From: Peromyscus leucopus
Lineage: Eukaryota; Chordata; Mammalia; Rodentia; Cricetidae
Direction of reading: 5' to 3'
DNA: 64,000 nt
Assembly (NCBI RefSeq): GCF_004664715.2
Contig: NC_051066.1
Span: 82,113,735 to 82,177,734 of the forward strand
In this document: piece by piece, positions 47,420 through 59,070 of the stretch
Layout: the number at the start of each line of letters is the position of its first letter
Numbering within the stretch: the stretch's first letter is position 1
Translations under genes and position numbers: made by a program
The notes under the pieces: generated by a model
What the model saw: only the letters and a program-made list of their open reading frames with translations
What the model was told of the DNA's origin: nothing
Databases searched by the model: none

Positions 47420-47799
47420 GAAAACCTAGGAAGTTTCTTGGATATAATTTTGTCAGTTATATACATGTAGTAAAGCAAGACCACTAACATCTGGCAGGAT
47501 TCTTGTTGAGACTCTCAAATGGACAATGTGTCCATTGAAATTATGAAAGGATCTTTGACAAATAACATTTTAGTTCTTTCAGAATGTTGAGATACAGAGA
47601 TAAGAAAAGGGTTGCCATCTTCAGAGGCAGTTTAACCGGGAAGGACGCCGGTGTCTGTCGAAGGAAACTATGTCTGGGAGACTGTGCAATCAAGCAATCA
47701 AGGAGATGCAGCGAGTGCCCAGAAGCTAGAGCTATTTCATCTTGGTTTCAAACTTCTTTTAAGAGAAATATGGCATGGAGAAGCTAATGGTCAATAAAC

Positions 47800-48130
47800 G
47801 AATGGCCGAGGACACAGCTCAGTCTGTAGAGCACTTGCTGCACAAGAGTGAGGACCTGAGTTTGGATTCCCATAACCCACATAAATACACTGGACTTGGG
47901 CTTGCACCACTAATCCTAGCACTACGGTGTCCTAGGTAGGGATGAAAGACTCAGAGCAGATAACCTGGAGTATACCATGGCACACAACCCTAAAGAGAAC
48001 TTGTCTCAAACAAGGTGAAAGCTGAGGACAGACATCTGAGGATGTCATGTGACTTCCACATGTGTGTGATGACCCAGATGTACCTGCACTCATATGAACA
48101 TCTACATACAGTCTTTTTTAAAAAATAATG
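47800..48130 (+). mobile_element. B4-type SINE, sense
   Basis: 'gaggacacagctcagtctgt', 'agagcacttgctgcacaaga', 'gaggacctgagtttggattc', 'cctagcactacggtgtccta' and 'tgacttccacatgtgtgtga', with an A-rich end. Confidence 0.75.
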
Positions 48131-48832
48131 CCTGATATATTGTTAGATGGGCTTGAAGACTCCCACCTCACCTATAGAGGGAAAGCCATTTCCCTGCGAC
48201 ATGTCAAGTGACACATCTTACTGATCCAGGGGGAGTTTAACACGAGGCTGGAATTTCTTAATAAAATGCATTGCCTTTTCATGGAATACAGAGAAACTAA
48301 CACATCAGGAAAAGTATTCCCTTGCTTTCACAACTGAGCATTCACAGATTCGACTTAACGTATTTTACTTGGGATCTTAATTTAAGTCTGAAATAGAAAT
48401 TGCTAGGCAATGCTGTTTTAGGTTGCAGATCCAGAATAGCTACACTGCTTTCCACCTTAAGTCTCTGCATCCTCTTACAGGTCGCAGCATCTCTCTGTCA
48501 GGAAAGCCTAGACTAGGGAGAAGATGCTTTCATCCATGAGCATCAGCAGTAAAGTGGATGGAAGTCATCCTCTCTGTCCTTCAGTCACTTAGCAGCAGGA
48601 CACTACAGCTCTGAAATACTAAAGACATCATGATCCTTCAGAACACCTAGCCCAGTACATTGGTTTCCATGTGTTCCTCTCACCTGATTATCTCAAGAGC
48701 TTCTTAGCCTAGGATTTTGCATCTGTGTAATCAAAAGTAACTTAGAAGGCCACCCAGATCTGTTATAAAAGGGCAAGTGCTCATGAATTGAGATTAAATG
48801 AAACCTAGAGCCCAGATCTGCAGATTTGGGAA
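48131..48832. other. no gene; possible 3' flank of the Fshb pseudogene
   Basis: Homology to the Fshb 3'UTR fades below about 48830 by eye. No repeat recognised. A real alignment could extend the duplicated block into this stretch. Confidence 0.4.
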
Positions 48833-49385
48833 TCATTGGTGATGGTTCTGATGGTTCCCTGCCCATGGTTTGCAGGGTGACCACAGCATGAACAAAGAGA
48901 TATTTTGAATGTCTTGGTCCTCTAGACAAGGGTGGGTGAACTGATCCATTGTTTTATATTCTTTCATTTTATTGAAGGAGCACTTGCTGGGCTCTGAGAC
49001 TTGCATGGTACAGTGAGTGCTGTCGCTGCCACAGCTGCCACAGTAACCTCCACTGGCTATTGGGTATGAATATAGGGAGTCTGAGTTCAAGCCCAGCCAG
49101 GCTGTCTCCTTTACCAGCTTCTTAAAGTGCATGTTTTGCAGGTGTTGGGCCTGGCTGGGTTCTTACATCCCAGATCCTGAATACTTCAGGAAGGAGAGAG
49201 TTAGATTACATTACTGAGGAAACTTAAGTTTGGCTTAGTCAAGATAATATAGGCATTTAATACAGCTTGCTCTAATATTTGGCCTCTGAAAACCAGCTTT
49301 CAGGCTTAAAAGCAGGGCAGTTGGTTTTAGTAAGGGGCTCTTCGTTATACCCATCTTTAGAGGTGTAAGGCAGATGATTCTGGGA

Positions 49386-49558
49386 TTGGACAGATGGCTC
49401 AGTGGTTAGGAGTACTGGATACACTTTCAGAGGACCAGAGTTTAGACCCAGATCCAATTTGGGAGGCTCACTACTCCCTGTGACTGTAGTTCCAGGGGAT
49501 CTGACTCTCTCTCTCTCACATCCATACAAGTGGAAATAAAAATAAATTCTTAAAAAAT
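49386..49558 (+). mobile_element. B2/B3 SINE, sense, in pseudogene intron
   Basis: 'ggacagatggctcagtggtt', 'aggagtactggatacac', 'cagaggaccagagtttagac', 'agttccaggggatctgactc', ending 'ataaattcttaaaaaataa'. Confidence 0.9.
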
Positions 49559-49771
49559 AATCTGTGTCCTTCTATCCTGCCATGAGACTATCTCCTGCCA
49601 TCTATGTAGTAGTTTTTAAAATCTATATATTTTTTTGAATTTATATTAAAAGAAAATGACAAAATTTTCTAGATTTATTTGTTTATTTACTATGCTCACT
49701 AATTCATAATTACATTGATACCAGGTAGTCACACTTAGCACTCAGGTTTAATTGTTCCTTTGAGAATGGGT

Positions 49772-49936
49772 TTGGGGGAGGGTAAGATGGCTCAGCAGGT
49801 TAAGAATAAGGGTGCTTGCTGCCAAGCCTAGTGACCTGAGTTTGATTCCCAGGATCCATATAGTGGAAAGCAAAAACTGGCTCCTGAAAATTGACCTCCA
49901 ATTTCCACATATTTTTTATGTCACATGTGCCCATTT

Positions 49937-50014
<78 letters not shown>
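49772..50014 (+). mobile_element. B4-type SINE followed by (CA)n(GA)n
   Basis: 'gtaagatggctcagcaggtt', 'gtgcttgctgccaagcctag', 'tgacctgagtttgattccca', 'ggatccatatagtggaaagc', then (AC)n at 49940-49988 and (AG)n to 50013. Confidence 0.85.
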
Positions 50015-50015
<1 letters not shown>

Positions 50016-50049
50016 TTAATACATAAATTTATTGTAATAATTTCTAAAG

Positions 50050-50132
50050 GTGTGCATGGGATGTAGTTCAGTGGGAGAGCACTTGCAGAGCAGACATAAG
50101 CACTGTATATAAGTTCTAGCATCATAAAAATT
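50050..50132 (+). mobile_element. ID SINE, sense
   Basis: 'gtgtgcatgggatgtagttc', 'agtgggagagcacttgcaga', 'gcataagttctagcatcat'-like end and an A-rich tail. BC1/tRNA-Ala-derived, not a functional tRNA. Confidence 0.7.
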
Positions 50133-50445
50133 AAATTTTGATTAGCACAGAGTTGTGCATATTAATCACTATAAAATGGTAATTTGATACTACAGGACTA
50201 GTGCAGGGTAATTAGAGTTCCAACTGCTTTAAACTTTTCCCACTTCTTTGGGTCTGGAGCCTTAGATTTTCTTCTCTGTAGTTCTTTATAAACATATAAT
50301 ACATTTTGTAAACTCTAGTTACCCTACTTTGCCGAAGAACTATAGCAAATAAAATCAAGAAGGTATTTCTAAGTAACCTTTTTCATTAATTTTCAATTAA
50401 CGAGTCATAAATTCAATTGCTGATATTTTGTTTACAACATTTGGC

Positions 50446-50600
50446 AAATTTTTTGAGACAGAGTTTCTCTGTGTAGCTTTGGAGCCCTTCCTGGAACTCA
50501 CTCTGTAGCTCAGGCTGGCCTCGAACTCCAAGAGATCCGCCTGCCTCTGCCTCCCAATTGCAGGGATTAAAGGCATGTGCCTCCACTACCTGGCACATTT
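50446..50600 (-). mobile_element. B1 SINE, antisense, cricetid-type
   Basis: 'tttttgagacagagtttctc', 'tgtgtagctttggagccctt', 'cctggaactcactctgtagc', 'aggctggcctcgaactccaa' and 'gggattaaaggcatgtgcc'. The 'gtagctttggagcc' variant is the main hint to a cricetid host. The flanks 'acatttggcaaat' (left, 50438-50450) and 'acatttggcaaat' (right, 50596-50608) form a target duplication. Confidence 0.95.
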
Positions 50601-51764
50601 GGCAAATCTTTGATTCTGGGTATCCTATTACCATTTGGATTTTTCAAGGCTTCTTTCTGTCTTAAACCCTGTGTAATTGTAGGTCACGACATCGTGCCAG
50701 TATCAGAACATCAGGTTTTTTTTTTTTCATTCTTCTACTTGTTTAGTGAGAAAAGTGGTTGGTATGAAGGAAGAAAGGGGGCACTTGTTGACTCAGTTCT
50801 GTAAGTGTCCATAGGTCTGTTTCTCCCATAGTATAGAGAAGTGTGCAGGATGAGTCTGTTGGCCAAACTCCTTTGCTGCCAAAGAATTACAGTAACTGAA
50901 ATGCAGCTACTTTCACTTTCAGTTTTTGGAACTCCTGCCCAGACAGCCAGAAGCTGCAGAAACTGAACCACTGTGAAGAAGCCTTGGGGGAAACACAGGG
51001 ATATGCTGTCTACATCTGGTTTTCTCAGCAACCACAAGAAAGAATTGGGTTTGCTGATTAATTGTTTCTAGTTGCCTATTTTGATTGACCCAGCAGAATT
51101 CTGTATTAGCATGTATCTTCAGGTAGACCAATAAAATACATGCCACAATTGGCAGCTTCTATTTTAGTTTCAGAATGTACATTGGATACCATCCCTGTAG
51201 CAGTGGGATGATGCCCTTTGTTATCAAAATTGGCTTTTTTTTTTAGAGACCATTGACAGTATTTGTGATTAAATATAGATACACATCCTTGTTCATGTTT
51301 ATTCCTCAGTAGACACAGCAGACATAGAATTAGAAATACCGTTTGAATCATTCTATCACATCTGTCTAGTATTTCCTAAATTTATTTTACCCACGTCTAA
51401 TCCAAACCCAAATATCTCAGTGATGTCACAGTAATTAATCTCACACTGCAGAGACAGTGTTGGCTAAGGGATTCAAGGCTGCTGTTAGAGACAGACAAAA
51501 TACGGATGAAGTGGGGTGTAGTGGAGGCTGCTCTGTTCAGGAGCTCAGACAACTCACCTCCAGAAAAGCAGACTTCTCACCTTCCTGAAGCTGTTGCTGC
51601 ATCCCAAGTGGTGTCAGCGCTCAGACAGAAGCACTTTCCTCTCTCTTCGCTTCGGTGATGCTTTTGATCGCCTCAGATTGCTACAGATTGCTTTTTCAGA
51701 CAACAGTGAAGGAAATGGAACCTGGCTGACCTCTGCTTTGGCCTGAAAGCAACCAACTAGAAAC

Positions 51765-52857
51765 CTACAGGAGAGTAACTGTTGAGAACCTTGACCTGGT
51801 CAGATTCACCTGAAATTACCTGTTTTCCAAACTCCACAATCACATTTAGTTTCAGCTAAAAATGCGTCTTGGCAAAAGAGTCAGAACCTCCGATGCAGTT
51901 CTCTAAATACAATTACAGTTTTCAGAATCCAAATGTCACAGGGGATTATTTTTAAATGAAAGTGGTTAGTATACAGTGAGGCAAACATCTTCATGAGTGA
52001 CCTTTAATTCTCAGGTTCAATTGTGTTTGGATTTTATAAAGGAAATTTTATACACTTTTTAGGTAACCAATATATATATAGTTATATATATATATTCTGT
52101 TTTCATCTGATGACTATTTTAAAAGGCAAACTGACTGGTTTATAAAACCTTCCATTTCTCTTCCTGCTTGTAACATAAACATGCTTGTTAATTAAGACCA
52201 AGTCGGGCATGCCTGGACTGACTGCCTGTACAACGGTGGTGGAAACCCTTTCCTGAGAGTCTCAGTTTGTATTTTGTGGATCTTGGAGTGGGTAACTTTA
52301 GAAGTAACTATGCTCATTTGAAAACTAGGAAAGCAGAGACCTGTGGCAAGTTGGTTTGGCTAATAAACCCTAAAATCACAGACAAATCTCAAGTTCATCA
52401 TACTCATGAAATCATGTGTACTGAGCTCCTGGTAGATTTGCTAGGTATTGAGATGTTCTAAGGATTAAATAATGTTAAAATGAACCAGTAGTATAACAGG
52501 CTGATTAAACCTATGTCTGCCTTAGCACAACACATGAGCAAGGAGAACCCCAAAGCAGGTCACCTTTCAGAATTCCAGCAATAGAGTGGCCATCCTTTCC
52601 TTACCTTGACAAGTTTAGATGTTCCTTTTCCTTTAGTGTCTCTACCTTGATGAACTTAGAATCCCTTCCAAGTTGCATTTGACCATGTTGAGGACGGAGA
52701 GTTAAAAGATGAAGGCGCAGACGAAAACTTCATGGTATGGTTCTGTCCATCTCACTGGCCTTAGCCACTTAGGAGTGCCTGCCTCCTTTAGTTCACCTGA
52801 TTCCAACCACATTTGTCCATTTAGAAAGAGACTGATGTGCTGTCTTTACTCTCCCAG
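51765..52857. other. expected pseudogene intron 1/promoter zone, not recognised
   Basis: If the duplication were complete, exon 1 and the promoter of the Fshb copy would lie here. Only a weak resemblance ('gtattttgtggatcttgg' near 52268-52285) is seen. A TATATA run lies at 52070-52096. Confidence 0.35.
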
Positions 52858-52971
52858 ATGTGAAATCGCCCTGTTCCTCTCTAATCGGTCGAGGAACCGA
52901 AACCTTCAAAGCTATGCAGCAGCCACCACAGACTCTAGCTTTCGTGTCTCTAAATCAGACAGTATCTACAG
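52858..52971 (+). other. exon-like cassette (unverified)
   Basis: A 114-bp segment between a strong acceptor (tgtctttactctcccag, 52841-52857) and a donor CTACAG|GTAATT at 52971/52972. The frame starting TGT GAA ATC is open across all 38 codons (CEIALFLSNRSRNR, then LQSYAAATTDSSFRVSKSDS). Not recognised. A chance arrangement or lncRNA exon is as likely as a coding exon. Confidence 0.2.
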
Positions 52972-53350
52972 GTAATTGTAATTGAGAGCTCTCAAGGTGG
53001 GGTGTTCATTTTCCTTATCCTTATACTGTCTTGATGATTATTGATACTTTGATAGCATTGTAGTAATTTATTTTCCTGTCTGTCTCTCAGGTAGGTTATG
53101 ACACATTGGAGGCATGCATTGGAAGTTCTTGGCAATAAGCAAAGGAAGTATACATTAGTAAAAGTGAAATTACAAGTATTTAGTAAGCCATTACAAGGGG
53201 TCTTAATATAAACAAATATGTATACACTTAAAGCCCACAGAACACATAGTTAAATTTCATGTAGTGTTTCTTAGAATAATGCCAATAATTACTAAAACAT
53301 ATACAGCTTCTTTAAATATTGTAAAATATTATAAAATTATAGCTACTTTT

Positions 53351-53445
53351 AGGGCTGGAGAGATGGCTTAACAGTTAAGAGTGCTACTGCCCTTCCAATG
53401 GTCCTAAGTTCGATTCCCAGCACCCACTGACAGAGGCTTGAAGCT
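53351..53445 (+). mobile_element. B2/B3 SINE 5' part, sense
   Basis: 'agggctggagagatggctta', 'acagttaagagtgctactgc', 'taagttcgattcccagcacc'. It joins directly to the DNA element that follows. Confidence 0.85.
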
Positions 53446-53800
53446 GCTGGTGGCAGCCTACATAAAAGGACATGAAAGAATGAAGCCTTTGCCTTTTGCC
53501 TGTGTGTCTTTACTCTTGCTGGCAAGTTCATCTGTCCTTTTTCTGAGGCACTCTTTCATGGGTATTTGTACCTACTTCTTTGAATTCCAACATACATGGA
53601 AGAGCAGGCACTCTCTGGGAATTACCTGGGACTCCCGCATCAGATCAGGACTGTGGAGACATCCAGTGTCATGAACTGAACAATGGTGGGATCCTTGGCC
53701 TTACTGTCAGGAGACAGCCGTGGTTAGACTGCTCAGATCACAGTCTGTAAGTCACTCTAATAAATCCCATATATACACACATAAAAAAGGATTATAGCTA
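53446..53800 (+). mobile_element. rodent DNA transposon (RCHARR1-like), sense
   Basis: 'tggtggcagcctacataaaa', 'ggacatgaaagaatgaagc', 'tcttgctggcaagttcatc', 'ctacttctttgaattccaac', 'agactgctcagatcacagtc' and 'ctaataaatcccatatatac'. Its antisense relative is at 60190-60790. Confidence 0.75.
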
Positions 53801-55192
53801 CATTTACCACTAAATTCATTTTCTGATATTTATATTTTATCCCTCTGTGTTGCATTTAATTTATTTTTTTCTTATTTTTGAAGGTAAGGGCTCATACATT
53901 TTATGTCTATCTTACAATATTAGAATATAAAGATATGAAATTTCCTCTAAATATTGTTTTGAATGCATCTAAAATATTACTCCATACAGAGTTCTAATTA
54001 TTGTCATATGAAAGATATTTTCTAACTTTTCTCCTCTTTGATTTGTGTTCTTCAATGTTTGGGTCTTTAGAAGCACAATACATAATTTTCAAACTCTGGA
54101 GGATTTTCAAAGATTTTTTTATTGATTTGATCAATTTTATCATATATAAAAACATGTCATATCATTTATAACATTTATAAAATTTGAAATTCTTTAGAGC
54201 TCATCCTAGGAGTTTTCTTATTGACTATTTTTATGCATTTGAATGTGAATTCTGTTAAAGGTTAGAATATTCTGTATCAGTTTGGTGAGCATGATTGACA
54301 GTATTTTTTCCTGTTGGCTTGTTATGCTGAACAAGGGCAGTAGAAATTTTCAACAATAATTAAAGATTTACTTAATCTTTATTGTGTTTTATTAGGTTCA
54401 TGATGCTCTGTTACTAGGTACACAGACATTTTGGATGTTTTCATATTTTTGACGAATTCACCATGTATCACTGTGAAATGCTTCCTTTCTCATTTTCCTG
54501 AGTTTCCCTTTGTGCGACAGTAATAAAGTCACCCTATTATTATTATCTGAAAGATATCTTTTTCCATTGTATGGTGTTTAAGGAATATTTTATCCACCCA
54601 GCATATAGTTGAGTCTTCTCTCATTCAAAATCTGATTTGTTGATTTTTGACTTTCAATTTGAATACGAGAACCTTTGCAATTAGTATAATTTCTTATATT
54701 TCTGGGTATATGTGTATTATATTATTAGTTATTTAATCTATTCTTTAAAATCCTTCTCTTTCCCTCTCTTTCCATTGTTTGTAAGATTTGTTTTATCATC
54801 GTTGTTGGCTGATCAGATCTCTTGCCTGTGTATCTAGCGATCACCTATCTACTCATTCCCAAGGTTAAAATGCATATTTTTGGCTCTAATTCAATTCCTG
54901 TACACCACATAATTAATGTACCTTACCACAGTATACTTTTGTTTCTTCCAACCCTGTTTTGTATTGCTGGCATTTATTTTACTTCCGCATCATTCAAATT
55001 CACAATGTATAGTTATTGTTGTTTGAAGTTATCATTTATGCTTTTTAATAATAAAAAACTGAGAATTCTTTTATATTTTCTCTGTATAGGTCTTTTCCAA
55101 CATGTGCTATATCACCTTACTTGTACTCAATGGACCCCATTTAAAGTTCTTTGTCATCTTACGTTCCTAGCAAGAGGTTCTTCTAACCCAAG

Positions 55193-55531
55193 TGTCTTAG
55201 GGTTTTCTAGTGCCGTGAAGAGACACTGTGGCCATGGCAACTCTTAAAAAGAAAACATTTAACTGGGGTGTCTCCACCCTAGTTTCAGAGGTTCAGTCCA
55301 TTATCATCATGGTAGGAAGCATGATGGAAGCATGCAGGCAGATGTGGTGTTGGAGGAGCTAAGAGTCCTACATCTTGAAAGCAGCAGGAAGTCAACTGAC
55401 AGTCACACCGAGGGAAGCTTGAGCAAAAGAGATCTCAAAGCCTGCTTGCACAGTGACACACTTCCTCCAACAAGGCCACACCTCCTAAAAGTGCCACTCC
55501 CTTTGGGGGCCATTTTTTTCAAATCACCACA
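55193..55531 (+). mobile_element. URR1-like DNA transposon, nearly complete
   Basis: Best copy in the window: 'agggttttctagtgccgtga', 'agagacactgtggccatggc', 'aactcttaaaaagaaaacat', 'tccattatcatcatggtagg', 'agtgacacacttcctccaac' and 'aaggccacacctcctaaaag', ending 'gggggccatttttttcaaat'. Confidence 0.88.
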
Positions 55532-56029
55532 CCAAGTCTACTAAAGAATGCACCTATATAATTTAGCTTTTGAAGGACATACTTACTGTTGCCAGAATTT
55601 TAAGTTAGCAATATTATCTTTGTTTGCCTTGTTTCTGAAGAGAATACTACAGTCTTGCCCATTTTTAAGTATTATGCCTTTAAAATATTTTTATATATTC
55701 TTTGCCAATTTTATTCTTATTTATATTATATTTTGATCATATTCATTGCCTAGCACCCTCTATTATTCCCCACCCCCATTCTCTTTGACTACTTTTTGTT
55801 CCTAACAGTTACTTTCCTAGTTTTTATGCCATTAAAAAAATGATCCATTGAGTTTAATGAAGGTTGCTTGCATGAGCGTGGGTGGGGCTTCCTTACTGGA
55901 GCACAGATAACTTATAAGTGGCTACATAGTTGATGAAAAATTATTTCCCCTTTCCCAGCACCCATCCTTTTGTGCCTTTTATCCTCTGATTGCTTTGAAC
56001 ATCTCTTTTTATTTTTTATTTTATTTTTT

Positions 56030-56180
56030 TATTTTTCAAGATAGGGTTTCTCTACGTAACAGTTCTGGCTGTTCTGAAACTTGCTCTGTACACCAGGCTA
56101 GCCTCAAACTCACCAAGATCCACCTGCCCCTGCTTCCTGGGTGCTGGGCTTAAAAGTGTGCGCCACCACCACCTGGCCTA
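56030..56180 (-). mobile_element. B1 SINE, antisense
   Basis: 'tttttcaagatagggtttct', 'gaaacttgctctgtacacca', 'ggctagcctcaaactcacca' and 'gcgccaccaccacctggcc'. More diverged than the other B1 copies. Confidence 0.88.
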
Positions 56181-56780
56181 AAATATCTTTAGCAATAATT
56201 TTCAGCAAACTTGATAAATTGATGCTAAGTTTTGGCATAGATGGCTGTGATTTTCATAGGGTTAATCCTACCCGGACTTTTATGATTAATAAAAAAGACA
56301 TATGAGTTTACAGTTTTATAAATTTGAATTTTTCAGGCATTGTTTAAAACATTTTTTTGCTCACTTCTATCTTTTTCAAGACTTAACTGTCATGTAGTTT
56401 TACAGTTTTCTATTGTGTCATTAGTCCTGAGTCTGTTATTGCCTTTAAAATACTTTATCCTGTTTGTTATAAAGTTTAGCTTTTATTTGTTGCTGTGTAA
56501 TCCACTTCACTGGTCCCATTTTGGTTCCCTGCTCTGTCTAATCCACACTCAATGGTTGAATCAACTCAATGAGATTTTAATTTCTATAGTTTAAAAAGTT
56601 TCTCATGTGTTTTGTTTTTTATACAGTCCATTTCTTTATTATTTTTTAAATTTATTGACTATATTTTAACAATTAATTTGAAATGATAAACTGATCCTTC
56701 TACGATTTAAAAATTACTTCCTATTTCTCCTACTTATAGGATGTATGCTGGCTTATTGGCGTGGCTAATAATTTTTGTTT

Positions 56781-57929
56781 GGACATCACACATTGTAAGT
56801 GTTGAGATCTTAGTGTTTGAATATTGCTGTCTTGCTATACAGGCTGTCAGTCATCTTATGATGTCATGAAGCTCAGTTATTTAGAGTCTGTTTCTAAGCT
56901 TGGAAGCTAGTTTAGGGAGCCTCTAGAATGGTTCCCTCCTTGAAGTCTTGCTCTTTCTGTTATTCTGCTCTCTGTGGTATTCTGGTGTACAAACATCAGC
57001 ACTCTTACTTTTCATGGACTCTGATTTTTTCTCTCTTTTAGTAATCAAGGCTGTTTAGCTCTGCTTCATTTCCTCACTTATAAAAGTTTGGAAGGTGATT
57101 CTCATTTATAGAAACCAGGGAGGATTAGGAATTTCACCTTGCCTTTTCCCTTCCTCCATAGACCATGCTTGTGTCCTCCCCATTGTCTGATGTTTGAAGG
57201 CAATCCTTCGATACTTTTGTTATCATGTGATTGTAACAGAGAACAAGACTGGTCCTTGCTACTCTGTGTGAGAATTTGCACTTCAGAAATGCAAGTTCAG
57301 AGTTACTCAGATACTTGAAAAGAGATAAATCCCACTGGTAGAGTTCTGAAAAGTAGTATGTATTTGTTCAATATTGCTTAGCACTTCCTGGAATTCAGAG
57401 CAAAGAAAGCAATTCAATTATCTTCTGGCCTCTGTGTCGTGGTGTTTTGAAATATCTATCTTATGATTTATTTTAAGAAGAATCACTTAGAACAGGGCAG
57501 AAAAATCTATCTTGGTATTTGTAGGATCCCAAGACCAGCCTGTAATTCTAGGCACAATAATTCTCTTGGTCGTGCTCCTCTATTAGAATGAGAGATCTGT
57601 GAAATACTAATAGGAGCAAAGTATGGGTTTAGAAAATATAGTTAAGCCAGTGAATGAGGGACACATACTATGATACTTCAAAGTATGAGGTACTGTGGAT
57701 TTCTCACAAAAACCAGGTAGGTCATAAATGGGTGAAAGGTGACACTGTGGGGAAGGAAGCCACAGTATTTTGACATACTGTCAGAGGGCTCTCTGTTATC
57801 TCAGTTAACTTCCAATTGAGTTGATATCAGGGTGACCAACCAGGTTGGTAGATTCAGTAGCAAAAAGAAATGACACCTACCTATACCCCATGGCCCAGTG
57901 AACAGACATAGACGGTTAGGACCTAATTA
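56781..57929. other. no gene recognised
   Basis: Unique intergenic sequence. No SINE, microsatellite or long frame. Confidence 0.45.
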
Positions 57930-58330
57930 TGTTGTTTTACTCAGGTTGCTGCAATACAGAGCCCTGAATGAGCTGACTTAAACAAAAGAAATTTATTGTC
58001 TAGTTTCTGGAAGCTGGAAATGCCAAGTCAAGACCAGCAGGCCTGATCTCTTCTGGGAGATGAATATAGTCTATTCTTTTGTCATGGATTCTGGTTTTGA
58101 CATTCCTTGGTTTGCAGCAATGTCATTTTGATCTCTGACTTCATTCATTCATGGGATTCTCTCTGTTTCTAAATTGTCTCTTTTATAAAGACCTCAGCCA
58201 TACATATCATTGGACATTTACCCTCTTCCTCTAGTGTAAGCACATTTTAAGTAAATAATTTTGTCTCAACACCATTATTATATAAAAACAAATTCTGATA
58301 CCCTGGAGGTTTGGACTTCAATATATAACT
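57930..58330. mobile_element. ancient interspersed repeat, family not assigned
   Basis: 'gttgctgcaatacagagccc', 'acttaaacaaaagaaattta', 'gtttctggaagctggaaatg', 'ccaagtcaagaccagcaggc' and 'tctcttttataaagacctca' follow the order of a common mammalian repeat that I cannot name safely. Confidence 0.45.
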
Positions 58331-59070
58331 GTTGGAATGGTTAGACTCAAAACATAGTAGACTTAAATCCTCTCTTTTTGACTCAGCATGCTTCCACATT
58401 GGAAATGGGGATGATGATGCTTACTTATTTTGTAAGATTTTGCAGGTGAGATGTGAAGTGAGATGATTCTCACAAAGCACTTATTTGAATCTGACACGTG
58501 GTCCTACTCAGCACATGGTGAATTTCACTATGCTAAGCTATCTGTTCAGTGATTGATTTAAAAGAATATTTATCTTCTTCATACAACTGAGAGGTAAGTC
58601 CATTTTTCATTTGATTTTTTTTCTTTGCCAATTGGAAATGAATCTGGCCTCTGAAATGTTTGCCAGTTTCTTTCTTAGATTGCTTTCTGGGGGATGGGAG
58701 ATGGCTATTGGATTACAAGTGCATGAATAATTAAGCCAAAGCAAGAGAAGGTTGATGGCAATTTTCTCCATATTATAATTATACAGTAATATCCCCTAAA
58801 GAGTTAATTGATTTAACTGAAGACTTTATTGATTTAACTGAAACCTAATCAACCAGCAACTCAGAAACGCCAACGGAAGCACTTCTACAGAACACTGCTG
58901 TGATCAAGAGCTGGCCTTTCCTGGGCTGGGGCTTGCCACCCTCCTTGTCGTTTGCCAAATGGTTTTCAGCGATCACCCCACAGCACACTAGTTTCTGTAA
59001 CAGAACTACCTCCATTTTGCCAGCACAGCAAATTAACTCAGCTCTACTCAACAATGGTCAGATCTTCAAC

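Larger units (their letters stand above)
48833..51764 (-). pseudogene. Fshb pseudogene (genomic duplicate, exons 2 and 3)
   Basis: Exon 3 remnant 48956-49176: DLGCKNPARPNTCKTCT, then after a frameshift FKKLVKETAWLG, SDSLYSYPIASGGYCGSCG, SDSTHCTM, KCSFNKMKE. It is 221 bp against 231 in Fshb, accounted for by a 1-bp deletion (TGCACCTTC to TGCACTTT) and an in-frame 9-bp loss that removes the PGC cysteine. TEC has become GG and the stop TAA has become TAT. The acceptor AG is kept. Intron sequence beyond it ('cttcaggaaggagagagtta') and the 3'UTR before it ('gacaagggtgggtgaactg') also match Fshb, so this is not a retrocopy. Exon 2 remnant 51583-51764 (182 bp against 186) aligns in order ('cccaagtggtgtcag', 'ggtgatg', 'acagattgct') but has lost its ATG. 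The intron is about 860 bp longer because of SINEs. It cannot make a hormone. Confidence is high for exon 3 and about 0.7 for exon 2. Confidence 0.9.
53870..56780 (-). mobile_element. old L1 ORF2 remnant, antisense, interrupted
   Basis: T-rich antisense L1 ORF2-like text: 'agacattttggatgttttca', 'ttgactttcaatttgaatac', 'aaattgatgctaagttttgg', 'ttcatagggttaatcctacc'. It is broken by a URR1-like element (55193-55531) and a B1 (56030-56180). The frame at 54822-55247 falls inside it and is not a gene. Boundaries are approximate. Confidence 0.5.

Noticed and set aside
50050..50132. tRNA-like A and B box sequence
   Set aside because: It is an ID SINE derived from tRNA/BC1, with no cloverleaf and an A-rich tail.
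52230..52310. Weak resemblance to the Fshb TATA/promoter region, as a promoter for the Fshb copy
   Set aside because: Only short matches (gtattttgtggat) with poor spacing; not above chance by eye.
54822..55247. 141-codon plus-strand frame
   Set aside because: Lies in an antisense L1 remnant and runs into a URR1-like transposon.
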